The notes under the pieces are model-generated. The model was not told the origin of the DNA. It did no database searches and worked only from the letters and a program-made list of their open reading frames with translations. Of a stretch of 64,000 nucleotides of DNA, positions 17,782-27,124 are shown piece after piece. Position numbers and translations under genes: made by a program. Each line of letters starts with the position of its first letter. Within the stretch, counting starts at the first letter, position 1. This stretch comes from Clostridiaceae bacterium Marseille-Q4149 (GTDB taxonomy: Bacteria; Bacillota; Clostridia; Oscillospirales; Oscillospiraceae): contig CP073691.1 in NCBI GenBank assembly GCA_018228685.1, forward strand, positions 2,046,001-2,110,000, given 5' to 3'.

Positions 17782-20298
17782 TTATGACGAGCAGCTTTCG
17801 CAGTCCTCGACCTCAAGGGCCTTGCTGCGGACATAGTAAATGGTCTTGACGCCGACCCTCCACGCCTCTAAATACAGTCTGAGCACCTGACGCATGGAAT
17901 AGTCATTGGTGATATAGAGATTCATGCTCTGCGCCTGGTCAATATGTCTCTGGCGAAGGCCCGCGGCGCGCACCGACCAGCTTTGGTCGATCAGATGCGC
18001 CGCCTTATAGTACCACCATGTATCCATAGAAAGCTCCGGGGCAACGCGGGGCAGCATGCTGCCCTTTTTTTCCTCTAAAAAGAATTTCTTCATAATTGGG
18101 TCGATGCCCGCCGACGTGCCGGAGAGGATAGATGTGCTGGAGGTCGGTGCGACCGCCAGCAGATAGGCGTTGCGCATTCCCTGCACCGCCACCGTTTCCG
18201 CAAGCGCCCGCCACTTTTCGGAGGTATAACCCCGCTTTTCAAAATACGCGCCCGTCTGCCAGTCGCTGCCCTCAAAGAGCGCGTAGCGGCCCTTTTCCCG
18301 TGCCAGTGCTGTGTCCGCCTTGACGGCGGCGTAGTTGATATGCTCGAATACCGCGTCGGTGAAGGCAAGGTGCTCATCGCTCTCCCATCGGATGCCGCGC
18401 TTTGCCAGCATGTGGTGGTAGCCGCTGACGCCCAGGCCGATGCTGCGGTACTTCTGATTGGTAAGCCGCGCGTATTCCAACGGGTAGAAGTTGAGGTCTA
18501 TCACATTATCCAGTGCGCGGATGGCCGTTTCCACCGTGCGTTCCATATAGGCCTCGTCCTCCACCGGCAGATTACCGAGAGACAGACTCGCCAGGTTGCA
18601 GACCACAAACTCACCTGGGCGTGTGGCCGTCACCACCACTGTGTCGCCGTTCTCCGTGTGCACCTCAGTGCTGATATGCTCGATGGGCGCCATGTTCTGC
18701 GCGATCTCCGTGCAGAGATTGGAGCAATAGATCATTCCCGTGTGGCCGTTTGGGTTCATACGATTTACGCTGTCGCGGTTGAAGGCGAAGGGCGTGCCGG
18801 TCTCCACTGCCGAGCGAAGCACCAGCCGCACGATGTCCTTGACGGTGACGCTGCGCTTTTCGATGCGCGGGTCATTGACGCAGTCCAGATACCGCTTCTC
18901 CCATTCCGTACCCCAGTAATCCTCCAGAGCGTAGCCCTTGACCGTAAGGATCTCATGCGGACACATGAGATGCCACGGCGCGTCTATGTTCTCATCCGCC
19001 AGTCGCCAGAAGAGATCCGGATAGCACACGGCGGGAAACACATCATGCGCCTTCATGCGGTCATCGCCGTTGTTAGTGCGCAGTTGAAGGAATTCCGGCA
19101 GATCCCGGTGCCATGCGTCTAAGTAAACCGCCACAGCGCCCTGCCGCATCCCCAACTGATCCACCGCCACGGCGGTGTCGTTGACCAGCCGGATCCAGCG
19201 GATAACACCGCCCGCCGCCCCTTGAAAGCCGCGGATGGTGCTGCCTGCAGCGCGCACCTTACCGAAGTACATCCCCATTCCACCGCCGAATTTAGAGACC
19301 TTTGCGAAGTTGTCCAGCGAGCGGTAGATGCCGTCCAGACTGTCCGGCACAGTGTCCACAAAGCAGCTTGAAAGCTGATGGTAGGGCTTTCGTGCGTTGG
19401 ACATGGTAGGTGTCGCCATCGTGACCTCCATACGGCTGAGCATATCGTAAAAGCGTTTTACCCACCCCATGCGGTCAGAGCCTTCGTTCATAGCAAGATG
19501 CAGCGCGATACCCAAAAACATCTCCTGCGGTGTTTCCAGCGGCACGCGGCTGCGTGACTGGATCACATAGCGTTTGAGCAGCAGGTCAAGGCCGGAGTAG
19601 GTGAACAGCTCGTCCCGTTCCGGGCAGAGAAAGTCCTCCGCCATGGCAATCTCCTCGTGGGTATAGTGGGCAAGGATATAGTCACCATAGAGTCCCTTAT
19701 CCGTCAGATAGCGAAGCCTGCCATAGAGGTCGCCGACGCCGCGCCCCTCCCATTCCTGTGCGTTGCGACAGCGAAAGAAGTGGTTCAGAAGCCGCGCCGC
19801 GATGAACTCCCACTTGGGTGCCTCTGCCGTAGTCAGCTCTACCGCTGCCTTGGTCAGTGCCTCAGCCCGCTCATCCTCCGTCATGCCCGGGCGACAGAAG
19901 CTCTCAAACTTCATTTGAAGCGCCGCGAGGGAGTAGATTTCCTCGGTAAAATCCATCTGGATACGGCGCAGCACCTCGTCAAGCGAGTTATCCCCCACCG
20001 TCTGCGCGATGGTATGCCGGACGCGGCGCAGCGCAGACCGCTTTTCGCGATAGAGGATGTACGCCTTAGCCACCTCATAGTGTCCGCGCTCCATGAGCGT
20101 CCGCTCCACCTCGTCCTGCACACGCTCCACGGTGAGCGGCGCTGCGGCGGCGAGGTTGTCGAGAACGGCGGCGAGGATATCATTCAGCTCTCTGCTCCCG
20201 ATCTCCATCCCCTGTCCATCAAACGCTTTTTTCATGGCGTTGAAAATTTTCTCCTGTTGAAAGGGAACAGACTTCCCGTTTCGTTTTCTGATCTCCAT
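17782..20298 (-). CDS. nrdA: Ribonucleotide reductase class I, alpha subunit
   Basis: The 838-residue catalytic subunit begins with an ATP-cone (about 1-90, starting MEIRKRNGKSVPF) for allosteric activity control. The catalytic Cys lies in NLCTEI, the radical-transfer Tyr pair in IYYVRSK, and the C-terminal redox tail in CESCSS. The ATG at 20298 is preferred for its gagagga RBS; a GTG at 20325 is also possible. It forms an operon with nrdB, 10 bases apart. Confidence 0.92.
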   Translation of the reverse strand: MEIRKRNGKSVPFQQEKIFNAMKKAFDGQGMEIGSRELNDILAAVLDNLAAAAPLTVERVQDEVERTLMERGHYEVAKAYILYREKRSALRRVRHTIAQTVGDNSLDEVLRRIQMDFTEEIYSLAALQMKFESFCRPGMTEDERAEALTKAAVELTTAEAPKWEFIAARLLNHFFRCRNAQEWEGRGVGDLYGRLRYLTDKGLYGDYILAHYTHEEIAMAEDFLCPERDELFTYSGLDLLLKRYVIQSRSRVPLETPQEMFLGIALHLAMNEGSDRMGWVKRFYDMLSRMEVTMATPTMSNARKPYHQLSSCFVDTVPDSLDGIYRSLDNFAKVSKFGGGMGMYFGKVRAAGSTIRGFQGAAGGVIRWIRLVNDTAVAVDQLGMRQGAVAVYLDAWHRDLPEFLQLRTNNGDDRMKAHDVFPAVCYPDLFWRLADENIDAPWHLMCPHEILTVKGYALEDYWGTEWEKRYLDCVNDPRIEKRSVTVKDIVRLVLRSAVETGTPFAFNRDSVNRMNPNGHTGMIYCSNLCTEIAQNMAPIEHISTEVHTENGDTVVVTATRPGEFVVCNLASLSLGNLPVEDEAYMERTVETAIRALDNVIDLNFYPLEYARLTNQKYRSIGLGVSGYHHMLAKRGIRWESDEHLAFTDAVFEHINYAAVKADTALAREKGRYALFEGSDWQTGAYFEKRGYTSEKWRALAETVAVQGMRNAYLLAVAPTSSTSILSGTSAGIDPIMKKFFLEEKKGSMLPRVAPELSMDTWWYYKAAHLIDQSWSVRAAGLRQRHIDQAQSMNLYITNDYSMRQVLRLYLEAWRVGVKTIYYVRSKALEVEDCESCSS

Positions 20299-20346
20299 TT
20301 CGATCCTCTCATCTTCTCCGGTCACTTCTCATGTCCTTTTGGGCAA

Positions 20347-20382
20347 AGAGCGGGCAAGCGCAGTATCACGCTTGCCCGCTCT
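20347..20382. terminator. Terminator-like hairpin between nrdA and the second flavodiiron gene
   Basis: Arms 20347-20360 and 20369-20382 pair perfectly over 14 bp with an 8-nt loop. The better T run is on the plus strand, though both flanking genes are on the minus strand, so it is an imperfect terminator for the flavodiiron transcript. Confidence 0.6.
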
Positions 20383-20456
20383 GTTTTTGAAAGCCGGTTT
20401 TTCTGCAGCCGACGCGGCGGGGCTGTTTGTTGTCTTGGTTTTGGCTTCCCTGCCAG

Positions 20457-21668
20457 TCACTTCATAGATTCCAGAATGGCGTCCGCCAGTGCTTCCAGCT
20501 CAGTGCGCTTGTCCGTGCCCATGGACGAGGCGAGGCTGAGCCGCTCGTTGAGCACCGTCATGTTCTTAAGCTCATCGTTGACGAATTTCTGCATGAGGTC
20601 ACCGGACTTCACCGCCCATGAGCCGTTTTCAATGATGGCAAAGGTGCGGTTTTGCAGATTCAGTGCCTTCATATCCATGAGGAAGTCATGCATGGCGGGG
20701 TAGATGCCGAGGTTGTAGGTCACAGAGGCCAGGACAATGTGACTGTACTTAAACGCCTCGGAGATCAGCTGGGAGACATGAGTGGAGGACACATCGTACA
20801 TCGCCACCTTGCTCATGCCCTTATCGCAGAGCGACGCCGCCAGCGCCTGCGCCGCGTTCTCCGTGTTGCCGTACATAGAGGCGTAGACGATGAGCACGCC
20901 CTGGGTCTCAGGGGCATAGCGGCTCCATGTGTCGTACTTTTCGATGAACCAGCCCAGATCCTTGCGCCACACGGGGCCGTGGAGCGGGCAGATGTACTTG
21001 ATCTGATCCAAAACACCGCCGGCCTTTTTCAGCAGGAGCTGGATATGGGGGCCGTACTTGCCCACGATGTTGGTGAGGTAGCGGCGGGCGTCATCCAGCC
21101 AGTCTCGCTCGAAATCCACCTCGTCGGCGAACAGCTTGCCGTCCAGCGCGCCGAAGGTGCCGAAGGCGTCGGCGGAAAAGAGGACGCCGTCGGTGACGTC
21201 GAGGGTCACCATGGCCTCCGGCCAGTGGACCATAGGCGCACCCACAAAGGTGACGGTGTGCTTGCCAAAGGAGACGGTGTCGCCCTCCTTCACCTCGATG
21301 CACTCATGCCCGTCCACATGGAAACCGAACTGCCGCATGAGCATGAAGGCCTTCTCGTTGGAGATCAGCTTCACCTTGGGATGGCGCAGCAGGATCTCCT
21401 CAATGCAGGCGGCGTGATCCGGCTCCAGATGGTTAACAACCAGGTAGTCCAGCTCGCGGCCATCCAGCACATACGCCAGGTTTTCCAAAAGCTGGCGGCA
21501 GGCAGACCAGTCCACCGTGTCAAAGAGCACCGTCTTTTCATCCAGCAGGCAGTAGGCGTTGTAGCTTACGCCCCGGGGAATGGGAAAGCAGTTTTCAAAC
21601 AGGGCCAGGCGATGGTCGTTGGCGCCCACCCAGTAGAGGTCGTTCGTTACTTTACGCACGCAATACAT
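20457..21668 (-). CDS. Flavodiiron protein (A-type), copy 2
   Basis: The 403-residue protein has diiron ligands His80, Glu82, Asp84 and His85 (HLEPDHAAC), a further His in PMVHWPEAM, and a C-terminal flavodoxin domain starting at VYASMYGNTENAAQ. It should reduce oxygen or NO using electrons from rubredoxin. The gene starts 22 bases after a protein that ends in a rubredoxin domain, so donor and acceptor are made together. The neighbouring Rrf2 regulator probably controls both. Confidence 0.93.
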   Translation of the reverse strand: MYCVRKVTNDLYWVGANDHRLALFENCFPIPRGVSYNAYCLLDEKTVLFDTVDWSACRQLLENLAYVLDGRELDYLVVNHLEPDHAACIEEILLRHPKVKLISNEKAFMLMRQFGFHVDGHECIEVKEGDTVSFGKHTVTFVGAPMVHWPEAMVTLDVTDGVLFSADAFGTFGALDGKLFADEVDFERDWLDDARRYLTNIVGKYGPHIQLLLKKAGGVLDQIKYICPLHGPVWRKDLGWFIEKYDTWSRYAPETQGVLIVYASMYGNTENAAQALAASLCDKGMSKVAMYDVSSTHVSQLISEAFKYSHIVLASVTYNLGIYPAMHDFLMDMKALNLQNRTFAIIENGSWAVKSGDLMQKFVNDELKNMTVLNERLSLASSMGTDKRTELEALADAILESMK

Positions 21669-21690
21669 CTTATCTTACCTCCTTCACGGC

Positions 21691-23604
21691 TCAAGCCTTT
21701 ACAAATTGATCCTTCGTCTCCGCGCACTCGGGACACACCCACTCGGCGGGAAGCTGCTCAAAGAGCGTACCGGGCGCGATCTCGCCGTCCTCGTCGCCCA
21801 ACTCCGGCACATACTCGTAGCCGCAGCCGCTGCAGACGTAGCGGTCGCCGATGGGGGCGGGCTTCGGCGGCGTGGGCCGCTTCATCTTTACCATGGGCGG
21901 TGCGGGCAGCTTTTCGCCGCTATCCAGCGCGGCGGTGAGCAGGGGCAGGATCTCCGCCACATCGCCCACGATGCCGTAGTCGCAGTTCTTGAAGATAGGC
22001 GCGTTACCGTTCTTATTGATGGCCACGATGGTGGAGGCGTCCTTGATGCCCTTGAGGTGCTGGGATGCGCCGGAGATGCCGCAGGCGATGTACAGATTGC
22101 CGGTGAACTTCTGACCGGACATACCCACATAGCGGTTCAGAGGCAGATATTTGAGGGTCTCCGCCACGGGACGGGAGGATCCGATGGCCGCGCCGGCGGC
22201 CTTGGCCAGCGACTCTACCAGTTTCATGTTCTTTTTCTCCCCGATGCCCTTGCCCGCGGAGACCACCCGCTCCGCCTGCGGGATGGGCGTATCCATAGGG
22301 ATGCCCACGGAGAAGTCGTGACCGTCCTTCTTCAGTGCTGCCACAAGGTCGGCCACCTGCTGGGCAGCATCCCCCTCCCGGAAGATGGTCTTTTTGCGAA
22401 TGCCGGTGATGGGCGCGGGCTTCCTGGCCGCCGAGCGGCTCTCGCCGCCGGAGCTCTTGCCCAGCCTGCCCACCAGATGAGAGGCGATGACCACCCGCTG
22501 AATCTCGTTGGTGCCCTCGTAGATGGTGGTGATCTTGGCGTCGCGGTAGGCCCGTTCCACCTCCATGCCCTTGAGGAAGCCGCTGCCGCCGTGGATCTGC
22601 AAGGCATCGTTGGTGACCTCCAGCGCGATGTCCGATGCGTACATCTTCGCCATGGCGGACTCCATGCCGTAAGGCGCGTGCTGCTCCTTCAGCTCCGCCG
22701 CGGAGTAGATAAGGAACCGGGCGCAGCGCAGCTTGGTGGCCATATCCGCCAGCTTGAAGGCGATGCTCTGCTGGGCCGCGATGGGCTTGCCGAACTGGAT
22801 GCGCTCCTTGGAATAGCTCAGCGCGTGCTCAAACGCGCCCTGGGCGATGCCCAGCGCCTGCGCGGCGATGCCGATGCGTCCGCCGTCCAGCGTGGACATG
22901 GCAATCTTGAAGCCCTCGCCCTCCTTGCCCAACAGGTTTTCCTTGGGGACCTTCACGTCGTTGAAGATCAGCTCCGCCGTGGAGGAGGAGCGAATACCCA
23001 TCTTGTCATAGTGGTCGCCGAACTCAAAGCCCTTCCAGCCCTTCTCCACGATGAAAGCGGAGATGCCCCGGGTGCCGATGTCCGGCGTGGTGACGGCGAA
23101 AACCACATAGGTGTCCGCCTTAGGGGCGTTGGTAATGAAGATCTTGCCGCCGTTGAGGAGGTAGTAGTCCCCCTTATCCAGCGCCGTGGTCTCTGTGCCG
23201 CCGGCGTCGGATCCGGCGTTGGGCTCCGTGAGGCCGAAGGCGCCGATCTTCTCGCCCTTGGCCAGCGGGATCAGATATTTCTTCTTCTGCTCCTCGGTGC
23301 CGTAGGCGAAAATGGGCCACGAGCCGAGGGAGACGTGGGCCGAGAGGATCACGCCCGCGCCGCCGTCCACACGGGCCAGCTCCTCCACCGCGATGGCGTA
23401 GCTCAGGGCATCAAGACCGGCGCCGCCGTACTCCTTGGGGTAGGGGATGCCCATCCAGCCCAGCTTGCCCAGCTTCTTGACAGCCTCCTCGGGAAACTCA
23501 TTGTTCTGATCCATCAGAAATGCGAGGGGCTTGATCTCCTCCTCCGCAAAGCTCCGGATCTTCGCGCGCAGCTCTTCGTGCGCCGCCGTGGTTTGAAACA
23601 GCAT
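21691..23604 (-). CDS. Acyl-CoA dehydrogenase fused to ETF-alpha-like domain and rubredoxin
   Basis: This 637-residue fusion has three parts. Residues 1-380 are an acyl-CoA dehydrogenase with FAD-contact motif [13 protein letters not shown] and the catalytic Glu in [10 protein letters not shown]. Residues about 415-560 match the FAD-binding C-terminal domain of electron-transfer flavoprotein alpha ([26 protein letters not shown]). Residues about 588-637 are a rubredoxin with CSGCGY and CPEC. A single chain can thus pass electrons from an acyl-CoA to rubredoxin, and the next gene encodes a rubredoxin-dependent oxygen/NO reductase. No ETF-beta gene is visible. The acyl substrate is unknown. Confidence 0.9.
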   Translation of the reverse strand: MLFQTTAAHEELRAKIRSFAEEEIKPLAFLMDQNNEFPEEAVKKLGKLGWMGIPYPKEYGGAGLDALSYAIAVEELARVDGGAGVILSAHVSLGSWPIFAYGTEEQKKKYLIPLAKGEKIGAFGLTEPNAGSDAGGTETTALDKGDYYLLNGGKIFITNAPKADTYVVFAVTTPDIGTRGISAFIVEKGWKGFEFGDHYDKMGIRSSSTAELIFNDVKVPKENLLGKEGEGFKIAMSTLDGGRIGIAAQALGIAQGAFEHALSYSKERIQFGKPIAAQQSIAFKLADMATKLRCARFLIYSAAELKEQHAPYGMESAMAKMYASDIALEVTNDALQIHGGSGFLKGMEVERAYRDAKITTIYEGTNEIQRVVIASHLVGRLGKSSGGESRSAARKPAPITGIRKKTIFREGDAAQQVADLVAALKKDGHDFSVGIPMDTPIPQAERVVSAGKGIGEKKNMKLVESLAKAAGAAIGSSRPVAETLKYLPLNRYVGMSGQKFTGNLYIACGISGASQHLKGIKDASTIVAINKNGNAPIFKNCDYGIVGDVAEILPLLTAALDSGEKLPAPPMVKMKRPTPPKPAPIGDRYVCSGCGYEYVPELGDEDGEIAPGTLFEQLPAEWVCPECAETKDQFVKA

Positions 23605-23626
23605 ACGGGTACCTCCTCTTAAAATT

Positions 23627-24058
23627 TTAAAGCTCGCTTGTATCTTGGGAATCGGATCCGCCGGTCAGCAGCCTGCACAGGCTCACGGCGCGGAACGCCT
23701 CGTCCTGCTTTCGCTGCAAGGCCGCAAGCTGACAGTGGATGGCGCACCGTCCATGCTCGTCCTGCCAGCGGCATACATATCCCGGCTCCATGCAGGCGCA
23801 CAGGACGCCCCGATCCCCCATGACCCCCATGAGATCGTAGAGGGAGGTCGCGTCCAGATCGCAGGACAGCTCACAGCCCCCAAGGGCGCCGCGGCTCACC
23901 CGCACCAAATTACCGGCGGAGAGCTTGCGCAGGATCTGGTAGGCAAACTGAGTAGGGATCAGCTCCGTTTCCGACATCTCGGCCACCGAATGCTTCTCCC
24001 CGTCCAGCAGCACCCGCAAAATGCGCAGCGCGTAGTCCGTCTCTTTGGTGATGATCAT
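23627..24058 (-). CDS. Rrf2 family regulator, cysteine-rich
   Basis: Start at 24058 (MIITKETDYALRIL) is typical of the family; the longer frame reads through the promoter. The 143 residues have an HTH in 20-60 and a wing GALGGCEL. Seven cysteines follow (62, 66, 87, 89, 96, 105, 109), among them CACMEPGYVC, enough for an Fe-S cluster of IscR/NsrR type. It lies 22 bases upstream of the fusion gene in the same direction, so it probably controls the acyl-CoA dehydrogenase/flavodiiron operon in response to oxygen or NO. Confidence 0.88.
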   Translation of the reverse strand: MIITKETDYALRILRVLLDGEKHSVAEMSETELIPTQFAYQILRKLSAGNLVRVSRGALGGCELSCDLDATSLYDLMGVMGDRGVLCACMEPGYVCRWQDEHGRCAIHCQLAALQRKQDEAFRAVSLCRLLTGGSDSQDTSEL

Positions 24059-24092
24059 GTCCCGCATCCTCTTTTCGCTTGCTTGTACTGCC

Positions 24093-24121
24093 ATCATATC
24101 AATCTTGATAAATTTTGTCAA
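24093..24121 (-). promoter_or_regulatory. Promoter of the Rrf2/ACAD-fusion/flavodiiron operon
   Basis: On the minus strand TTGACA, a 17-base spacer and TATGAT form a near-consensus promoter. The inverted repeat CTTGA-N9-TCAAG overlaps the -35 and spacer and is a plausible operator for the Rrf2 protein encoded immediately downstream. Confidence 0.75.
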
Positions 24122-24413
24122 GATAATTTTGAAATGATTATTGCAATAACACAGACCGCCCCAGCCCGGGTCAGCTTCGCTTTCCATTCAGCGAAAAGCC
24201 ATGTTCCTTCCAATTATAGAAGGCCGAAAAAGCTGTGCCGTGGCAGTCCGCTGAAAGCAGAAAAGACTATGACTGAAAACCAGAAAGCGGAGAAATCGGT
24301 TGGGGCTCACAGGGGTCGCCCACCCAAGGCGGATGCGGCGATCCCTGACAAGCCTAAGCCGTCCAGCCGAAACAGGCAATAAAGTGCGTGCTTTTCATGT
24401 TATATTCGACACA
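24122..24413. other. Intergenic region with a possible 37-residue AT-hook-like ORF
   Basis: This stretch separates the Rrf2 promoter from the alarmone synthetase. On the plus strand, 24269-24382 could encode a 37-residue basic peptide containing RGRPPK, an AT-hook-like motif, but the RBS is weak. It may be the remnant of a longer gene. Nothing else is recognised. Confidence 0.25.
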
Positions 24414-25085
24414 TTATGTTATGATGTGCAGTAAATGTTCCATCTTACCATCCCACTCTCTGCTGGAATCGGCGCACTCTTTCAGTTCAGTTTCAACTTC
24501 AGCATTTATCGGCAAGTTTTTCTTATAGCGGATGGTATGCTCAAGGCTTGCCCAGAAGTCCATAGCGATTGTACGGAGTTGTATCTCCACCGGTACATGG
24601 ATCTCTTTTTCCGCAAAGAATACCGGCAACCGGATCGTCAGGTGCAGACTGCGGTAGCCGTTGGGCTTTGGGTTGGAAATGTAGTCCTTCTCTGTGACTA
24701 TCTCAATATCAGACTGATCTTTTAAGCACTTTGCCAAAAAGAACACATCCTCCTCGAAAGAGCAGATCACACGCACACCGGCAACATCCATGATATTTGC
24801 CTGCATGGTCGGAAAATCCAGAGGAAGTCCGCGCTTCTGCATCTTATTCATAATGCTGGACGGCGACTTCAAGCGGCTTTTCATACTTTCTATCGGATTG
24901 CGGTCATGCTGCAATGAAAACTCTTCGTTCAGAATTTCCAACCTGCTTTCAAGTGCTTTCAGTGCGCAGCGGTATTGCAGCATGACTTCCTGATACCTGC
25001 GATTTTCGCTTAAAAGGCGCTGGCATTGCAGATCATCCAAGCCTTTATCTGCCGCAACCGTCAAACCAAATAGATTTTCACTCAT
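24414..25085 (-). CDS. Small alarmone synthetase (RelA/SpoT synthetase domain only)
   Basis: The 223-residue protein has the (p)ppGpp synthetase fold without hydrolase, TGS or ACT domains, like YjbM/RelQ. Key segments are NIMDVAGVRVICSF, the ATP/GTP-binding loop NPKPNGYRSLHLTI and the catalytic EIQLRT. Its ATG overlaps the stop of the CoA-disulfide reductase gene (TATGA), so alarmone synthesis is translationally coupled to a redox operon. Start 25085 is chosen for this overlap and for ggagaag. Confidence 0.88.
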   Translation of the reverse strand: MSENLFGLTVAADKGLDDLQCQRLLSENRRYQEVMLQYRCALKALESRLEILNEEFSLQHDRNPIESMKSRLKSPSSIMNKMQKRGLPLDFPTMQANIMDVAGVRVICSFEEDVFFLAKCLKDQSDIEIVTEKDYISNPKPNGYRSLHLTIRLPVFFAEKEIHVPVEIQLRTIAMDFWASLEHTIRYKKNLPINAEVETELKECADSSREWDGKMEHLLHIIT

Positions 25086-26779
25086 AGCTTCTCCATTCCG
25101 CAGGGATAGGCGCTCCGCGCTGTCTGCTGCTCTTTTGTTACGACCTGATAAAAACTGTATCCGCCGGAGAGATGGGAACAAGAGAAACCGTACTGCGTCA
25201 AAAGCCGACAGGCCAGATAACTGCGAAGCCCTGTCTGGCAATTCACATAAACAGGCTTACTCCGGTCTAACTCGTCCAAATGCTCCCGAAGATCGTCCAA
25301 GGGAACGTTCCGAAAGCCGTCCAGATGGCCCCGCTGATACTCCCACGCCGTGCGGACGTCCAGCAGCGTCGCAGCACTGCCATCGCAAGGCAAGTCCTCA
25401 ACCTCATTCCAATGGAACTGCCGCACCTTCTCGCTCTCCAAATCCTCGATCATAAAACCGGCCATATTGACCGGGTCTTTGGCAGAGGAATAGGGCGGCG
25501 CATAGGAAAGGTCAAGCTCCGTCAGTTCCAAAGCTGTCATTTTTGCGTGAATGGCCGTTGCCAGTACATCAATGCGCTTGTCCACGCCCTCGCCGCCAAC
25601 GATCTGCGCACCCAGCAGCCGCAGGCTTTCTTTTTCATACAGCACCTTCATTGCCATAGACTGTGCGCCGGGATAATAGGTAGCGTGGGATGCCGGGAAC
25701 AATACGACTTTGTCGTAAGCGATCCCTGCTGCCTGCGCTGCCTTTTCATTGATTCCCGTAGAGGCCGCTGACAAGCCAAACAGCTTCAGAACAGACGAAC
25801 CCTGAGAGCCGTGATAGCGGCTGCTTCCGCCGCAGATATTGTCAGCGGCAATGCGCCCCTGCTTGTTGGCAGGCCCCGCCAGAGAGATCAATGCTTTCTG
25901 CCCGGTCACGAAATGGGTAACCTCTACGGCATCGCCCACAGCGTAGATGTCCGGCACGGAGCTTTCCATCCGCTCGTTGACAGCGATGCTGCCACGAATA
26001 CCAAGTTTGAGTCCGGCTTCTTTTGCCAAATGCGTATCCGGGGTAACACCGATGGCCAGCAGCACCATATCCGAATGCAGCGGCTCACTTTCTTCCAACA
26101 GGGTCAGCACGGAATCTCCGTCCTGTCGGAATCCGGTGACGGTTTCACCCAACCGCAGAGGCACGCCGTGTCTGCGCATTTCCGCATGGATAAAGCTCGC
26201 CATGTCCGCGTCCAGCGGGGCCAAAAGCTGCTTCGGACGTTGGACGATGGTGACGGAAACACCCATCTCCACAAGGTTCTCCGCCATTTCCAGACCGATA
26301 AAACCGCCGCCAGCCAAAACAGCAGTTTTCGGCTTCTGATTCTCTACAAAGCGCCGAATGCGGAGGGTGTCCTCCACGGTGCGCAGCGTGAAAACACGCT
26401 CGTTGCTGACGCCGGAAAGCGCAGGAACCGTCGGCTTTGCGCCGGGTGCGAGGAGCAGTTTGTCATAGGCTTCCGTATAGCTCTTCCCACTGTCCAGTGT
26501 GCGGACAATGACGGTTTTCTCTGCGGGATTGATCGCAGTTACTTCCTGCCGTACCCGTACATCAATGCGAAAGCGGTCCCAGAAGCTCTCCGGAGTTTGC
26601 AGCGTCAGCTCGTCCCGATCCACGATCACACCGCCCACATAATACGGCAGGCCGCAGTTGGCATAGGACACATAGCCGCTGCGCTCGATCATGATGATCT
26701 GCGCGTGTTCATCCAGACGGCGGATGCGGGCGGCGGCAGAAGCACCGCCGGCCACGCCGCCTACAATTACGACCTTCAT
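25082..26779 (-). CDS. CoA-disulfide reductase with C-terminal rhodanese domain
   Basis: The 565-residue flavoprotein has an FAD-binding start GGVAGGASAAARIRR, the single active Cys42 in YANCGLPYY, an NAD(P)H-binding GGGFIGLE and a C-terminal rhodanese domain (about 470-555) with Cys in NCQTGLRS. Such CoADR-RHD enzymes reduce CoA disulfide, CoA persulfide or polysulfide with NAD(P)H. It overlaps the upstream thioredoxin by 4 bases and the downstream alarmone synthetase, showing a tight operon for thiol and sulfane-sulfur balance. Confidence 0.9.
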   Translation of the reverse strand: MKVVIVGGVAGGASAAARIRRLDEHAQIIMIERSGYVSYANCGLPYYVGGVIVDRDELTLQTPESFWDRFRIDVRVRQEVTAINPAEKTVIVRTLDSGKSYTEAYDKLLLAPGAKPTVPALSGVSNERVFTLRTVEDTLRIRRFVENQKPKTAVLAGGGFIGLEMAENLVEMGVSVTIVQRPKQLLAPLDADMASFIHAEMRRHGVPLRLGETVTGFRQDGDSVLTLLEESEPLHSDMVLLAIGVTPDTHLAKEAGLKLGIRGSIAVNERMESSVPDIYAVGDAVEVTHFVTGQKALISLAGPANKQGRIAADNICGGSSRYHGSQGSSVLKLFGLSAASTGINEKAAQAAGIAYDKVVLFPASHATYYPGAQSMAMKVLYEKESLRLLGAQIVGGEGVDKRIDVLATAIHAKMTALELTELDLSYAPPYSSAKDPVNMAGFMIEDLESEKVRQFHWNEVEDLPCDGSAATLLDVRTAWEYQRGHLDGFRNVPLDDLREHLDELDRSKPVYVNCQTGLRSYLACRLLTQYGFSCSHLSGGYSFYQVVTKEQQTARSAYPCGMEKL

Positions 26780-27096
26780 TTCACACCCTCCACCATGGCG
26801 GCGATCTCCGACTTAGGCCGATAGCCCACCGATTTGGCAACGGCCTTTCCATCCTTGAATACCACCAGCATCGGGATGCTGGATACTTGAAAACGCATCG
26901 CCAGTTCCATCTGCTCGTCCACATTGACCTTGCCCACCTTGAGCGTGTCGCTTTTTTCTTCGGCAAGCTCATGCAGTATGGGAGAGAGCATTTTGCACGG
27001 TCCGCACCAGTCCGCATAGAAATCCAGCAAAACGGGTTTGTCGGAATGCAGCACCTCATTTTCGAAATTCGCAGCAGTAATTTTCAGTTCAGCCAT
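26776..27096 (-). CDS. trxA: Thioredoxin
   Basis: The 106-residue thioredoxin has the standard active site WCGPCK (Cys31, Cys34) and a cis-Pro in VSSIPMLVVF. RBS aaaggagcc lies before the ATG. No NADPH-thioredoxin reductase is next to it; the operon instead encodes ferredoxin and a ferredoxin:thioredoxin reductase-like protein, so electrons may come from ferredoxin. Its stop overlaps the CoA-disulfide reductase start. Confidence 0.93.
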   Translation of the reverse strand: MAELKITAANFENEVLHSDKPVLLDFYADWCGPCKMLSPILHELAEEKSDTLKVGKVNVDEQMELAMRFQVSSIPMLVVFKDGKAVAKSVGYRPKSEIAAMVEGVK

Positions 27097-27124
27097 GAGA
27101 AAGGCTCCTTTCGTTTGTATATTG

